DNA of 64,000 nt from a virus (IMGVR_UViG_3300047548_001261:1-64000); one strand, 5' to 3'; positions 45,267-54,746 are shown, numbered from the stretch's first letter. Translations and numbers: made by a program. The notes: generated by a model not told the origin, from the sequence alone.

Positions 45267-46288
45267 TGTACAAAGTCCCCTGTAGAACCGAACCCATTAT
45301 CACCCCTTTCGGAGTCCTCCAGACTCGCCACCCGTTCATAAAAATCTAAATTAACAGGGATAGTTAGAAGTTGTGCTATTTTTTGACCGATATTTACCTC
45401 GTAAGCCTTATCTCCTAAGTTATATAGATGAACAAGAACCTCTCCCGTATATCCGCTATCAATACACCCGGCTCCGACCTCTATTTTATGCTTTACAGAT
45501 AACCCGCTTCTTGACCAAATTAGGCCGACGAAGCCATCTGGTACATTGATTTTTATCCCTGTCGAGATTATTTGACTACCTCCAGCCAGTATTGTTGTCT
45601 TGACGCAGGATAATATATCGAGACCCGCATCTAATCTGACATTTTTTGTTAACTGGGAACCAGTAGATTGCCCAGAATCCGCTAGCTTACCTTTTGCTGA
45701 CCTAGCAGCATTATGTAAAGCTGTGTGTTCTCCCCTCGTCATAACTTCCAAATTACTTAAGGAATTGTTTAACCTGTTTTCATCGACATGGTGGACGTCA
45801 AACTCTGGATTTAAATACCAACCCCCTTCTATTTCTTGCAGAAACCTGTATTGGTGTGTAGCCCTTAAGTAATGCTCCATAATCAACCTGTGTAGGCGTA
45901 TATCATCGTCGCAAGTCCTATAGGGGTGTGTGTAGTTTTTCACTAAAACGTACCCGTTAGGCCCTACACGAATACCAGACACCCAAGAAGAGTTTTCAGG
46001 GCCTTTTACTCCGAACTGGTGGTTAAGCTCTCCCACCATTCTTTTGCTACGAGCGACCTTACCACAATCATACGAGCAAGTTATGTCACCCGGATTTACA
46101 CGCTTAGCTAAGTGGCTTGGCTTTAAGTGGAAAGGTTTTGCACAAACCGAGCACTGTACGTTGTTAGTCGCCCTGAATCTCACGCCCATACACTCCTTAG
46201 AGCAGCAATGGTGTTTATTATTCTCCATACGCTGTCTGGACAACTCAAAAGGTTTTCCGCAGACTTCGCAGTCAACTATTACTTGCAT
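45263..46288 (-). CDS. HNH endonuclease-dUTPase fusion
   Basis: This 341-residue protein joins two enzymes in one frame. Residues 1-85 have two zinc-finger-like units (CEVCGKPF...CCSKEC, CSVCAKPF...CSYDC). Residues about 125-192 are an HNH nuclease (RLHRLIMEHYL, DVHHVDENRLNNSLSNLEV, GEHTALHN). Residues about 215-337 are a trimeric-type dUTPase with all five motifs: RLDAGLDIL, SRSGLS, GAGCIDSGYTGE (Asp277), GQKIAQ and RGDNGFGSTG. GGAGAGGAAAG precedes the ATG. The dUTPase keeps its catalytic residues; the HNH also looks intact. It probably arose when a homing gene inserted at the start of dut. Confidence 0.88.
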   Translation of the reverse strand: MQVIVDCEVCGKPFELSRQRMENNKHHCCSKECMGVRFRATNNVQCSVCAKPFHLKPSHLAKRVNPGDITCSYDCGKVARSKRMVGELNHQFGVKGPENSSWVSGIRVGPNGYVLVKNYTHPYRTCDDDIRLHRLIMEHYLRATHQYRFLQEIEGGWYLNPEFDVHHVDENRLNNSLSNLEVMTRGEHTALHNAARSAKGKLADSGQSTGSQLTKNVRLDAGLDILSCVKTTILAGGSQIISTGIKINVPDGFVGLIWSRSGLSVKHKIEVGAGCIDSGYTGEVLVHLYNLGDKAYEVNIGQKIAQLLTIPVNLDFYERVASLEDSERGDNGFGSTGDFVQ

Positions 46289-46790
46289 CTTTCCTCTCCA
46301 AAATTGTGTGATATTTTCTTTCAGCTTCTGCCCGAGCAGCTATTGCCGAGGCAGCATCCAAATATGACCCCAGGTAGGTCGGTTCTCCGCACGAAACTAT
46401 TGTGGCGATATACCTGCCCCTAACCTTTTTTACCCCTTTAGGTAACCCTCCCTTGCCTCCTTTCCTGTTCTGCATAACTACAGAAGAAGTTGTGTCGACC
46501 AGATTGTCAGGCAGGTTATTGTCCATATCTTTGTCTCTGTGTGTCACAAGATTTTTCGGCCACTCTCCAGTGTCCCAAAGCACTGCCAATCGGTGTGCGG
46601 CGAAAGGTACGCATCTGATACCGATAATCCGATACCCCGTCTTAGCACATTTAAACCCTGCCGGTAGCCCCGTTTTGGCTCTTCCCTTGGGGTTTATCCA
46701 GTAAAACTTCCCGTCTTCCCTAAGTTCCAGCAACTCTTTAAGCGTGCGTTGAGTGACTAAACTCTGCTTCTTACACGAGGATGTAGACAT
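46272..46790 (-). CDS. HNH homing endonuclease with AP2-like domain
   Basis: This 172-residue protein has LLELREDGKFYW, then AHRLAVLWDTGEWP and VTHRDKDMDNNLPDNL. The usual DH of the first catalytic block reads THR here, so activity may be altered. Residues about 120-160 are AP2-like (GLPKGVKKVRGRYIATI...YLGSYLDAASA). It overlaps the helicase end by 20 bases and the dUTPase fusion start by 17. As a free-standing homing gene it is probably selfish. Confidence 0.8.
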   Translation of the reverse strand: MSTSSCKKQSLVTQRTLKELLELREDGKFYWINPKGRAKTGLPAGFKCAKTGYRIIGIRCVPFAAHRLAVLWDTGEWPKNLVTHRDKDMDNNLPDNLVDTTSSVVMQNRKGGKGGLPKGVKKVRGRYIATIVSCGEPTYLGSYLDAASAIAARAEAERKYHTILERKDASNS

Positions 46791-48033
46791 TGTATCTAGC
46801 CCTCGTCAATGCAACATAAAAAGCTCTGTCAGCTTCTGCCAGAATCCGGTTTTTGTAAATATCCTGGAAATCCAAGAAGATGTTATCGAAGGTGCTGCCC
46901 TGGGTCTTATGAGTTGTTAAAGCCCCTAGGGGACGAAGATCGCAAAAAGACTCTTTCAGCCGGTAATAAGGCCTCCAGTCATTACTCGTCTTGGCGTTTT
47001 CTGCCAATCTCAAAACCCGTTTCTTGTAGTCTTCCCCACAGGTTTGGTAATCAAGCACATCCACAGGGGTGGGTAACTCGACGCCGTCCAATGACAAGAT
47101 AACTTTCCACCCTGTTAATTCCGAATAGTTCGAGTGAACCATCGGCTCCATTTGTTTAACAGTGAACTCCTCACCGGCATTGAAAATCACTGTGTCGTCC
47201 AGGGTGTAAGCCTCATTGACGACAACAAACTCGCCCTCACTGAACGGGACAGATATGTCCTTGCCCTGTAAATTGCGGATAATCTGGTTGTATTCCCTGA
47301 CGGTTTCGTTTCTCCAGGCTGTGATCCGGAAAGAGTCCGGATCGTGCTTTTCAATGTATCTTCCAAGGCGATCCAAGGCTGGGGCCCGTCTCATCTTATA
47401 AACTCCCATTCCCTCGAACTCGCCCGTGACAATAGGCGGGGCTTCTCCGAGTTTGATGGCGCCCCGGATTGCGGTCGCAGCCTTAATTATTGGACTGTCG
47501 GCAGCTTGCCTGACGATTTGGTTCAGCTCAAACTGGTATCTGCCATAGTCAGCCGCAAACAGAGGCGGGTGAATTTCGCCGACAGGGTTTAACTGGTAAG
47601 GGTCTCCTGCGTAAATGTACTTTCTTCCCCAGTCTTCAATGTCCTTTAGGATGAAACTGCGGAGGATTGAATCTACCATACTAGCTTCGTCGAGTTCCAC
47701 GGTTCTTACGTCAATGAATGCCGAAGGGTCGTAATTGTTCTTCCGGACAAGCATTTGTTTATCCTTGGACATCTTTGGCCTAAGCCCAAGGAAACTATGG
47801 ATGGTTGAGCACTCTGTTCGTGTCAGCCTTGTTTTCAAGACATCCACACTTTTGTGAGTAGGGCCAGTACCGATCAGGGAACCATCAGGAACAAGGTTTT
47901 GCGTACTGTCCAGCAAGAACGTCTTCCCGGTCCCGGCGCTGCCTTTTATAAGCAGCTCATGCGCCCGGTCATCATCAAGGAATCGCTCTACCAGGTCGAG
48001 TGCGCCTTGCTGGTCTTTGGTTAGTTCAATCAT
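46771..48033 (-). CDS. Dda/RecD2-like SF1 DNA helicase
   Basis: This 420-residue helicase has motif I IKGSAGTGKTFLLD near residue 30, II VELDEASMVD, III YAGDPYQLNPV, V LTTHKTQGSTFDNIF and VI YVALTRARYNVYIL. These match 5'-3' Dda/RecD-type enzymes used in replication start and fork progress. It overlaps the ligase gene by 4 bases at its start. Confidence 0.9.
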   Translation of the reverse strand: MIELTKDQQGALDLVERFLDDDRAHELLIKGSAGTGKTFLLDSTQNLVPDGSLIGTGPTHKSVDVLKTRLTRTECSTIHSFLGLRPKMSKDKQMLVRKNNYDPSAFIDVRTVELDEASMVDSILRSFILKDIEDWGRKYIYAGDPYQLNPVGEIHPPLFAADYGRYQFELNQIVRQAADSPIIKAATAIRGAIKLGEAPPIVTGEFEGMGVYKMRRAPALDRLGRYIEKHDPDSFRITAWRNETVREYNQIIRNLQGKDISVPFSEGEFVVVNEAYTLDDTVIFNAGEEFTVKQMEPMVHSNYSELTGWKVILSLDGVELPTPVDVLDYQTCGEDYKKRVLRLAENAKTSNDWRPYYRLKESFCDLRPLGALTTHKTQGSTFDNIFLDFQDIYKNRILAEADRAFYVALTRARYNVYILV

Positions 48034-49091
48034 TTCGGGTCTCCTATCGCCACAGCCACAGGAAATTGTGGCACGGAATTTGCAGTCTGTGTCATTGCAA
48101 AATACCGGATAGTTGCTTGATTACCCACGCAAGCCCCGTCCATCAACGACTGCCGGTAATCCAAGGTGCCGCGTGGTCGGGCCCGGAATTCATTGCCTTG
48201 GTCTGTCAGAAGCACCAAGACCGCCCCACCTTCTTTATCTTCTTCAACCCCCACAATAATAAATTCAGCCTCTTTGAAGTTTTTGTATTTAAAAATGCCT
48301 GTAGTCCGCTCACCGAAGGCGTACTGACTATCTAAATTGCGGATAATCAAGCCCTCGAATCCTGCCTGAACGTATTTGTTGTGCAGATCGACCATCGAGT
48401 CTTTGGTTATTGGCTCATAATTAACGATCTGTAAGTGAGGTTGTTCGACCAGCCCGCCATCATAGAACATATTGGACATGACCCCATGTCTTGTTAGAAA
48501 GCTGCCGGAGTCGTCGGCTATATCGAAAGCATGAAATTCCAATTGATCCGTCAGAGGCCTCCACTTCCTTGCTGCACCCAGGATGTCATTTAAAGGGGCC
48601 CCCCTTAAATAGAGTTCCCCGTCTAAAGGCCGGTTAACACCTTTCATTTGCTCAAGGATGTGTTCAGGGGCGTCATAAAACGTCCCCTCACGGGACTGGA
48701 GCTTGTGAATTTCTGGGCGATACAAGCAACGGAGGCCGTCAAGCTTCGGCTCCCCTACTACTTGCCCCCAAGGGATTCTGTGTCCGACCTTGGTTGCGTC
48801 CAACGCCAGTTCAGGTTGCAAATAAAGCGGGGGCTTGTCCAAATCCCCGGATATCGTGTAAAGCTCCCGCTCGACTTGTTTAACCCAACGGGCTTTTGCT
48901 TCAGCTACAGCTTGCTCGTGGGCGTTTGTTTCATTAGCCTTGCCAATGTTCTTGCCTTTGACTTTCGTGGTTTTGGAAATAGATTTGCCGCCCTCCTCGC
49001 CGTAAGTTACAGTGAAGGTATCGCCCTGGACAGAGACGGACCATGTGCGGAGTTTGCCGGTTGATGTCTTTTTATATAGTGTTTCAAGCAT
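48030..49091 (-). CDS. ATP-dependent DNA ligase
   Basis: This 353-residue ligase has nucleophile Lys116 in EPKLDGLR, motif III-like LEFHAFDI, IV FEGLIIRN and V GIFKYKNFKEAEFIIVG. The first 75 residues resemble a WGR-like DNA-binding unit (RTWSVSVQGDTFTVTYGEEGGK). GAGAGGGTAACAA precedes the ATG. It seals nicks in lagging-strand and repair products and lies beside the helicase and polymerase genes. Confidence 0.92.
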   Translation of the reverse strand: MLETLYKKTSTGKLRTWSVSVQGDTFTVTYGEEGGKSISKTTKVKGKNIGKANETNAHEQAVAEAKARWVKQVERELYTISGDLDKPPLYLQPELALDATKVGHRIPWGQVVGEPKLDGLRCLYRPEIHKLQSREGTFYDAPEHILEQMKGVNRPLDGELYLRGAPLNDILGAARKWRPLTDQLEFHAFDIADDSGSFLTRHGVMSNMFYDGGLVEQPHLQIVNYEPITKDSMVDLHNKYVQAGFEGLIIRNLDSQYAFGERTTGIFKYKNFKEAEFIIVGVEEDKEGGAVLVLLTDQGNEFRARPRGTLDYRQSLMDGACVGNQATIRYFAMTQTANSVPQFPVAVAIGDPK

Positions 49092-49119
49092 TTGTTACCC
49101 TCTCGTTAGTTGCGAATTT

Positions 49120-49139
49120 ATCTATCTATCTATCTATCT
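49120..49139. repeat. (ATCT)5 microsatellite
   Basis: Five copies of ATCT lie in the 60-bp gap between the polymerase and ligase genes. It may vary by slippage and change ligase transcript spacing; nothing else is evident in the gap. Confidence 0.95.
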
Positions 49140-49151
49140 CTTCGATGTTCA

Positions 49152-52100
49152 TCAAAACTTCTCCAGGGCTGCATTAACGGTTTCCAAAGACGGGCGATTA
49201 CCTACTTCGTACTGTTTTCCCCACGACGGCCCAAATGAACAGTCGGCCACCATCGGTATCGCCGCCCCAGGAATATCTTGCTCCATGTCGTCACAAATAT
49301 CCTGCAGGAAAGCGTGCAAAGATTTCTTTGGCACATGGAACAACAACTCGTCATAGATCGCTGCGATTAACCGGGCACCATGTTTCTTCAAAGTACCCCT
49401 CTTGTGCATGGTTGCGAACACAACCTTTAAAAGGTCGGCGGCAGTGCCTTGCATCATGAAGTTTGAGAGCTGGCGCTCCATCCGGCTAATCTCGCTACGA
49501 GAACCTTGTGACAACTTACGACCACAATGTCTGCGGCTTCCAAAGGCTGTCTTGACGTAGCCATCGATCCGAGCTTGCTTGTAAAGAGCGTTCTTCCATT
49601 TTTGAATGCCTGGATAGGTTTCATCCATTGCCTTCAAAATCAGTTCAGCGTCTTCCAAATTAATCATCAATTGCATGGAAGTTTTCTGCGCACCGATGGT
49701 GTTAGCCACACCGAAGTTCGCAGTCTTGCCATAAGCCCTACAAGTCTTGATGAACTTTCCTAAAGGTGTGTCATCATCTTGATGCGCCTTGAACCAGTTG
49801 TACTCAGCACGTTTCGGCCCATCCAAAGTAAGCTCTGCAATTTCCATACCCAATCGTTGACAGAATAAAACAGTCAAGCCAGTACCAGTAAGGGCGTGCA
49901 AGTCCAGCGGATCGCCGTCCGCAGGGTATGCAGACATCAGCACGGGGTCTTTACACTCATTGGCCAAGATTCGTAACTCTTGTGAGGCAAAGTCCACTGA
50001 ACAGATGACATGGTCCTCATCATCAGGGATGTATACCTTTCGGACATCTCCCTTGCTTACCTGCAGCGTGTTAGGGTTAGACCCCGTCGGTCTCCTTGTG
50101 ATAGTCCCACAAGAGTTAAACCCTGGATGGATTTTGTCGTTATCATCCATCCACAAGGGATACGGTTTCCAATAGTTAGACAACCTTGTATTCGCGTCCC
50201 GGTAATCAAGCAAGTCCTTCAATACTTGCGCTTTCCAAGGGTGTTCTTCACAATCGTTGGCGATGGCAAACTGCATTGCCGACTCGTCAGTAGACGGGGA
50301 GCCCTCGAAACCGTTCTTATACCGTAAAGATTTTTTATCGGGTTCGGTGCGCACACGGATCGGCAACTCCAGCAATAAATAAAGAAGCGCTTGCATCTGT
50401 TGTGGTGACCCGAAGTTTAACTCTGTGCCTTCCATAACCGAGGGGGTATTGGCTTCGATTACCCCGTTACAAAAGTCTTCCAGAGCTTGGTAAGTGTCAC
50501 CGGCCCTTGCTTTCATTTCTGCAGCTGGCACAGGTGCCAAAATCTTTGCCAACTCAGACGGGTTGTCCTCCACCCAATTGGAGATATTTACCTTTGACAG
50601 AGTCGCTATCGGTCCCAAACCCAAAAGCGCTGCCACATCGTTAAACATTTTCGGTGTAGGTATGAACGGCTTGAAGTGTTTTACATCCTTTGGCTCCTGG
50701 TAAAAACTGAGCTGCAAGAAGTTAGACTTGAACTTGCTTAAGGCAGACTTCACGGCAGATTGGACAGCTTCGCTACTCGTGTCCGACATCTTTTTAACGT
50801 GCTCATTCTTGGCCTTAAACGCAATGTAATCCCGTTGATCGTCCAAGAGAGCTTCTACGGCGTCAAGCCTGGGCTCGGTGCAGTGTTCGTTAAGCGTGGC
50901 ACGGACAGCTGCCATCTTTGCCTTGGTTGTCTCTTCGTCCTTTGCCTTTTGCTTTTCCATTTCGACACGGTCGATTTTGACTCCGTCGATGTGGGCATAC
51001 ATTAGCGGTGCGGTAGCCGCACACTCGTATTGGCTGACAAAATCGTAAGTCTCTTCAAGTTGGGAGAGAATCGCAAAGTACTGGAACAAATGCCCGGTTA
51101 CAAGAGAGTCGTCACAACCGTAGTTGAGGACCTGCTCGCCGGTTATGTCAGCCATTACTGACACGGATGCGTCGGCAATGGCGGCTTCCTGGCTAGGGTT
51201 AAGTCGAGCGTAAAGGGTTTTCAGTACCGAGTTAACCGCAGAGTAGCTTTCCTGTTTAGACAGGGTTTTTAAGGGCTTGCTAACATCGCCGCCTGCAAAT
51301 AGGGGTGGGAGAATGCTTTCTAACTGTCTTGGCAAAGTTCCTTTTAGTTTTAGTGGTCGGAGAAAATCGTTAACCCACAGTTGTATAGGGGTAAACTCTC
51401 CCATAGGGAAAGACAACTTGGTTCCGAACTTTCCATACTCTTCATTAATGAACGCAATCCAATCTTCACCGCCTATGATACCGTCATAGTAATTATGAAA
51501 CTTCTCCTCTAAGTCTTCCCTAAACTCCTCAACCCAGGCGAGCTTCTTTTCATCCTCAGAAACAAGGATAGTGAACTCTATGCTTTTACCCGCCCTTAAC
51601 AACCCCAGCAAATTTTCCTGCTCTGCGCCGGCCAAAGTATCCGTATAAGAGGCCTGAGAGTAATTCAAATAGCTTTTTGACAAAGCCTTCAGGCCATTTT
51701 CGGTGTTCTCGTCGATGTGGTGGGCAAACAACTTAGTGTCGAACCAGGATTTCAACTCGTGCCCGAAAACATTTCTTGTAATGGTAGCCTCAAAATTTAC
51801 GTTTTGAGCGCACATGGGTTTATCCCTACGCTCAATATCCAAAATCATGGATAACACTTCGTCCTGAGAAACGTTATCAGTACCCTTGTGGTCAACAGAG
51901 AAATAGAACACATGGTTCAAGTTGGCCCCGAAAGCAAAAGAGCACCCCGTAACCGAGGAGTCCAACATCGACACAAAATCCCTGCCATTGCACGCGGCAA
52001 CGTAATTAGGGTTCTTGACCTTATCCGTCGACTCATAATCCCAGGGAACAATCGGTGTCTCAGGCAATAACTTGGCGATCTCAGCTAAACTCGTTTCCAG

Positions 52101-53057
52101 ATTCCCTTGTGTAACCAAAGTCGCCCGGTAGCAAAAACCCTCGTACTTGCCAACTAAATCCAGGCATCCCGCCTCAGACAAAACCGATGTAAGCCTCTCT
52201 ATTGTCGGCGCCCGCTTTACCCACTCCAAGGGGTTTTTCGGTGTCACACAGATTTCCGGCGCCAGTTTGGCGACCTTGTACATCAGGTTCCAGGTTGAGT
52301 ACTCGTCGACACATTTGATGAATGGCTTGATTGCGTTATGTTTTACGGCTTCTTTCAGCGCTTTCAGATCGCTGTTGGCGATCATGCCGTCGATCTGTTC
52401 CATTCCGTCAAGGCCAAACGCATCGACCATCTTGGTCCAAGCAGATTCTCCGAGGCCTTTAACACCAATATAACCATCAGACGTGTCGCCGACAATGGAC
52501 TTGAACAGCGTAATCAGATTTGGCGGCACACCCTTCATGCTTGTCGTCAGGGCATTTTGATACATAACAAACGTATCAGGTAGCCCAGCCAACGCGAGGA
52601 TGTCCTGGTCTTTCGTGTAAATAACTTTGTTGCCCTTAAGCCCTTTGGCAAGATAAGCGATGATGTCGTCGGCTTCCTGGTTTGGTAACCGAACCAGAAA
52701 CGCACCTTGTGCAACCAAGAATTTTTTAACAAGCTCAAGACACTTGGCAAGTTGTTCACGCTCAATAGGGTCCTCGGTAGCTTTCTTTTTCTCACGCCCG
52801 GACTTGTACTCGGGCAATAACGATTTGCGGTACACATTGCCGTCGTCTAGGCAGGCAATGATGTTCATTGGGGCATCAACCACCTTCAAGACTTCGTCGT
52901 AGTACATCTTCAAGAAAGTAGTGAAGCCGAAAGTGGCGGTATTAATTTTGGGTTTAACATCGCCCTGGATGGGTTCTGGGGTCATGCTTGCATGAAATGT
53001 GTGGGAGACCACGCCTTTCAGGTCGAGGATCGCCCATTTAAAATCTGGGTCTTTCAT
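49152..53057 (-). CDS. DNA polymerase I-like: 5' nuclease, 3'-5' exonuclease and polymerase in one chain
   Basis: This 1301-residue enzyme is probably the phage replicase. Residues 1-290 are FEN-like (YRKSLLPEYKSGR, QEADDIIAYL, YTKDQDILAL, VGDTSDGYIGVKGLG). Residues about 335-520 are a DEDDy exonuclease (WDYESTD, CAQNVNFEATITR, SWFDTKLFAHHIDE). Residues about 680-1300 are PolA: motif A SVDFASQELRIL near 1020, motif B TCRAYGKTANFG near 1110, and motif C AAIYDELLFHV near 1236, with Tyr where most have His. Phages usually split off the 5' nuclease, so the three-in-one form is notable. The start at ATG 53057 follows AAGGAAAATT. Confidence 0.92.
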   Translation of the reverse strand: MKDPDFKWAILDLKGVVSHTFHASMTPEPIQGDVKPKINTATFGFTTFLKMYYDEVLKVVDAPMNIIACLDDGNVYRKSLLPEYKSGREKKKATEDPIEREQLAKCLELVKKFLVAQGAFLVRLPNQEADDIIAYLAKGLKGNKVIYTKDQDILALAGLPDTFVMYQNALTTSMKGVPPNLITLFKSIVGDTSDGYIGVKGLGESAWTKMVDAFGLDGMEQIDGMIANSDLKALKEAVKHNAIKPFIKCVDEYSTWNLMYKVAKLAPEICVTPKNPLEWVKRAPTIERLTSVLSEAGCLDLVGKYEGFCYRATLVTQGNLETSLAEIAKLLPETPIVPWDYESTDKVKNPNYVAACNGRDFVSMLDSSVTGCSFAFGANLNHVFYFSVDHKGTDNVSQDEVLSMILDIERRDKPMCAQNVNFEATITRNVFGHELKSWFDTKLFAHHIDENTENGLKALSKSYLNYSQASYTDTLAGAEQENLLGLLRAGKSIEFTILVSEDEKKLAWVEEFREDLEEKFHNYYDGIIGGEDWIAFINEEYGKFGTKLSFPMGEFTPIQLWVNDFLRPLKLKGTLPRQLESILPPLFAGGDVSKPLKTLSKQESYSAVNSVLKTLYARLNPSQEAAIADASVSVMADITGEQVLNYGCDDSLVTGHLFQYFAILSQLEETYDFVSQYECAATAPLMYAHIDGVKIDRVEMEKQKAKDEETTKAKMAAVRATLNEHCTEPRLDAVEALLDDQRDYIAFKAKNEHVKKMSDTSSEAVQSAVKSALSKFKSNFLQLSFYQEPKDVKHFKPFIPTPKMFNDVAALLGLGPIATLSKVNISNWVEDNPSELAKILAPVPAAEMKARAGDTYQALEDFCNGVIEANTPSVMEGTELNFGSPQQMQALLYLLLELPIRVRTEPDKKSLRYKNGFEGSPSTDESAMQFAIANDCEEHPWKAQVLKDLLDYRDANTRLSNYWKPYPLWMDDNDKIHPGFNSCGTITRRPTGSNPNTLQVSKGDVRKVYIPDDEDHVICSVDFASQELRILANECKDPVLMSAYPADGDPLDLHALTGTGLTVLFCQRLGMEIAELTLDGPKRAEYNWFKAHQDDDTPLGKFIKTCRAYGKTANFGVANTIGAQKTSMQLMINLEDAELILKAMDETYPGIQKWKNALYKQARIDGYVKTAFGSRRHCGRKLSQGSRSEISRMERQLSNFMMQGTAADLLKVVFATMHKRGTLKKHGARLIAAIYDELLFHVPKKSLHAFLQDICDDMEQDIPGAAIPMVADCSFGPSWGKQYEVGNRPSLETVNAALEKF

Positions 53058-53090
53058 AATTTTCCTTTTATACCTACTTAGTTAGATTAA

Positions 53091-53121
53091 AAATTTGGGG
53101 CGAGAGTGTCGCCCCAAATTT
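53091..53121 (-). terminator. Rho-independent terminator after thyX
   Basis: AAATTTGGGGCGA (53091-53103) pairs perfectly with 53109-53121 across loop GAGTG. On the minus strand it follows the thyX stop (53124) by three bases and runs into T-rich sequence. It separates thyX from the polymerase transcript. Confidence 0.9.
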
Positions 53122-53123
53122 AT

Positions 53124-53981
53124 TTATGGGAGGAGGAAAAGCTTTTTGAAAAAGTCGGTGAATTTGTCGACAATATTTTCCAAGTGACAAAGAGGTTCTT
53201 TGTAAACCGCAGTACCTGTTGTCAACGCGGCAAAGGAGTATGGGAATAATCCCTCAACAATGTCTGCTAACTCACTGGCAAAGTATTGAGCCTCTTTTTG
53301 TGCATGACCATTAGACCGAAGGCTCAGAACCCTTGTCCAAGCAGACAACGAACCCGTCCAAACCCAAGAAACCATCATACCTTGTGAAAGCCCGAATCTG
53401 GCCAACTCCGGAGCGGTACCTGCTGATATCAGGGCTTTGTACCGGCTTGAGCTAATTTCGTAAGTCTCCTCCAAATACCGGAGCAACGCTTGGTTCTGGT
53501 CGAAAGACTCGTCAGATGACCCTTGTTTAGCGTGGGCCGGTCGACCTCTTAAGCTATCTGGCAGGAAGCAGATAGGGTCGTCGTCAACGTACCGACGACT
53601 TTCTTCAGACCAACCAGGATACCCGCAATCCCCGCCGCTTAGCCCAACGTGAGACCGCCAAAGCTGTCTGGCAATGCTCAAGGGGGCTTCTACCCGTATA
53701 GACAACTGTGGATGAGTGAAAGGGGCAAAGTGAGTTGGTGTGGTTTTGATTTTCCACAAGAGTTCTTGCACTTCTTCAATGGATTCGGCCCACCAAACCT
53801 CGATTGCTAACTCGTACCACTCTTTCTGGGTAAAGCCCCTGGCCAGAAAATTTAACAAGCTGACGTCAGCTTCTGTAATCGGGCCTTTACTTTCTTTGCC
53901 AAATGACGCTCTGGCTGCGTTTACTACTTGCAGGTCTGACCCCATGTGATCGAGGTAGGTGACTTTTATTTGGTTGTTCAT
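53124..53981 (-). CDS. thyX: Flavin-dependent thymidylate synthase ThyX
   Basis: This 285-residue enzyme converts dUMP to dTMP with FAD and methylene-tetrahydrofolate. It has PFTHPQLSIRVEAPLSIARQLWRSH followed by GWSEESRRYVDD, equal to the ThyX signature RHR-x(7)S-x-R-Y in a variant form, and SWVWTGSLSAWTRVLSLRS towards the C-terminus. With the dUTPase, which makes dUMP, it supplies dTTP for phage replication. Confidence 0.92.
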   Translation of the reverse strand: MNNQIKVTYLDHMGSDLQVVNAARASFGKESKGPITEADVSLLNFLARGFTQKEWYELAIEVWWAESIEEVQELLWKIKTTPTHFAPFTHPQLSIRVEAPLSIARQLWRSHVGLSGGDCGYPGWSEESRRYVDDDPICFLPDSLRGRPAHAKQGSSDESFDQNQALLRYLEETYEISSSRYKALISAGTAPELARFGLSQGMMVSWVWTGSLSAWTRVLSLRSNGHAQKEAQYFASELADIVEGLFPYSFAALTTGTAVYKEPLCHLENIVDKFTDFFKKLFLLP

Positions 53982-54029
53982 TTGATCCCCTAGTGGACAT
54001 TGGCCTGGGTTTCCCCAGGCCGGTTGAAC

Positions 54030-54716
54030 TTACTTAACGGATGCCATATCCAGCGCGAACTCGAATGGGCAGAAAGCTTTTCTGCCTGCTCCGCGCTCAG
54101 CGCCGACAGAGACATCGGTGACAACTGTACGGGGGTCGATCCGCTTCATTGCCAGCTTGATTAAGTAACCAGAGAAAGCCCCACGAGAAGATGGGGAAAC
54201 CTGGATTTGGCAGACGTCACCTTTGTGTGGTCCGTCCAATACTTCAGCGACAACGATATAATACTCACTGCGATCCCAGGGAATGTCGCGGGCCTTCCAG
54301 TCTTCGATATACTCGGAAATAAGCTTGCCCTCTTCGTCGTGAAGGGCGTCGCGGGAATAAACCAGTTCTGGCTCTTTATCCCGCCCCAGGTCGCCTTTAA
54401 ACAGCCATTGAGAGTAGTGGGACAGGTAAACCATTTTAAACTTGTCACCGAAGCCTTTATTGGCCGCCGTAGAGAAGATTTCGTTGTTGAGCGTGATCAT
54501 CGGGAAGCTAGTCCAATCGATCTGGACATCATTGATGCCTAGCTCTTTCAGGAAGGCCGTAGGGTCGCCGGGTTTGACGGTTGCTTGTGCAGACATAGCG
54601 ACTTCGGTTTTGTCTTGTGCAGACATAGCGACTTCGGTTTTGGCTTGCGTCTCTTCCTCTGCCACCAAATCCATAACGCCAGTTTCTACTTGTGAACCAT
54701 TTGTATTTAAAGCCAT
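54030..54716 (-). CDS. Unknown replication-block protein, possible ssDNA-binding protein
   Basis: This 228-residue protein has an acidic N-terminal 50 residues with a 10-residue duplication (MSAQDKTEVA/MSAQATVKPG). A predicted beta-rich core then carries aromatic strands (IDWTSFPMITLNNEIFS, YYIVVAEVLDGPHKGDVCQIQVSPS). Size, position between thyX and HU, and an OB-like strand pattern would suit a phage single-strand binding protein, but no signature confirms it. GAGGTAAATATC precedes the ATG. Confidence 0.55.
   Translation of the reverse strand: MALNTNGSQVETGVMDLVAEEETQAKTEVAMSAQDKTEVAMSAQATVKPGDPTAFLKELGINDVQIDWTSFPMITLNNEIFSTAANKGFGDKFKMVYLSHYSQWLFKGDLGRDKEPELVYSRDALHDEEGKLISEYIEDWKARDIPWDRSEYYIVVAEVLDGPHKGDVCQIQVSPSSRGAFSGYLIKLAMKRIDPRTVVTDVSVGAERGAGRKAFCPFEFALDMASVK
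54584..54643 (-). repeat. 30-bp tandem duplication, 2 copies
   Basis: Two nearly perfect 30-bp copies lie head to tail near the 5' end of the 54030-54716 gene and duplicate ten codons (MSAQ-x-KTEVA-type). The unit is a whole number of codons. Confidence 0.92.
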
Positions 54717-54728
54717 GATATTTACCTC

Positions 54729-54746
54729 GATTGTGATTGTGATTGT
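54729..54746. repeat. (GATTGT)3 short tandem repeat
   Basis: Three copies of GATTGT plus a partial fourth lie just upstream of the 54716 start codon, beside its ribosome site. Slippage here could change 5' leader length. Confidence 0.9.
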
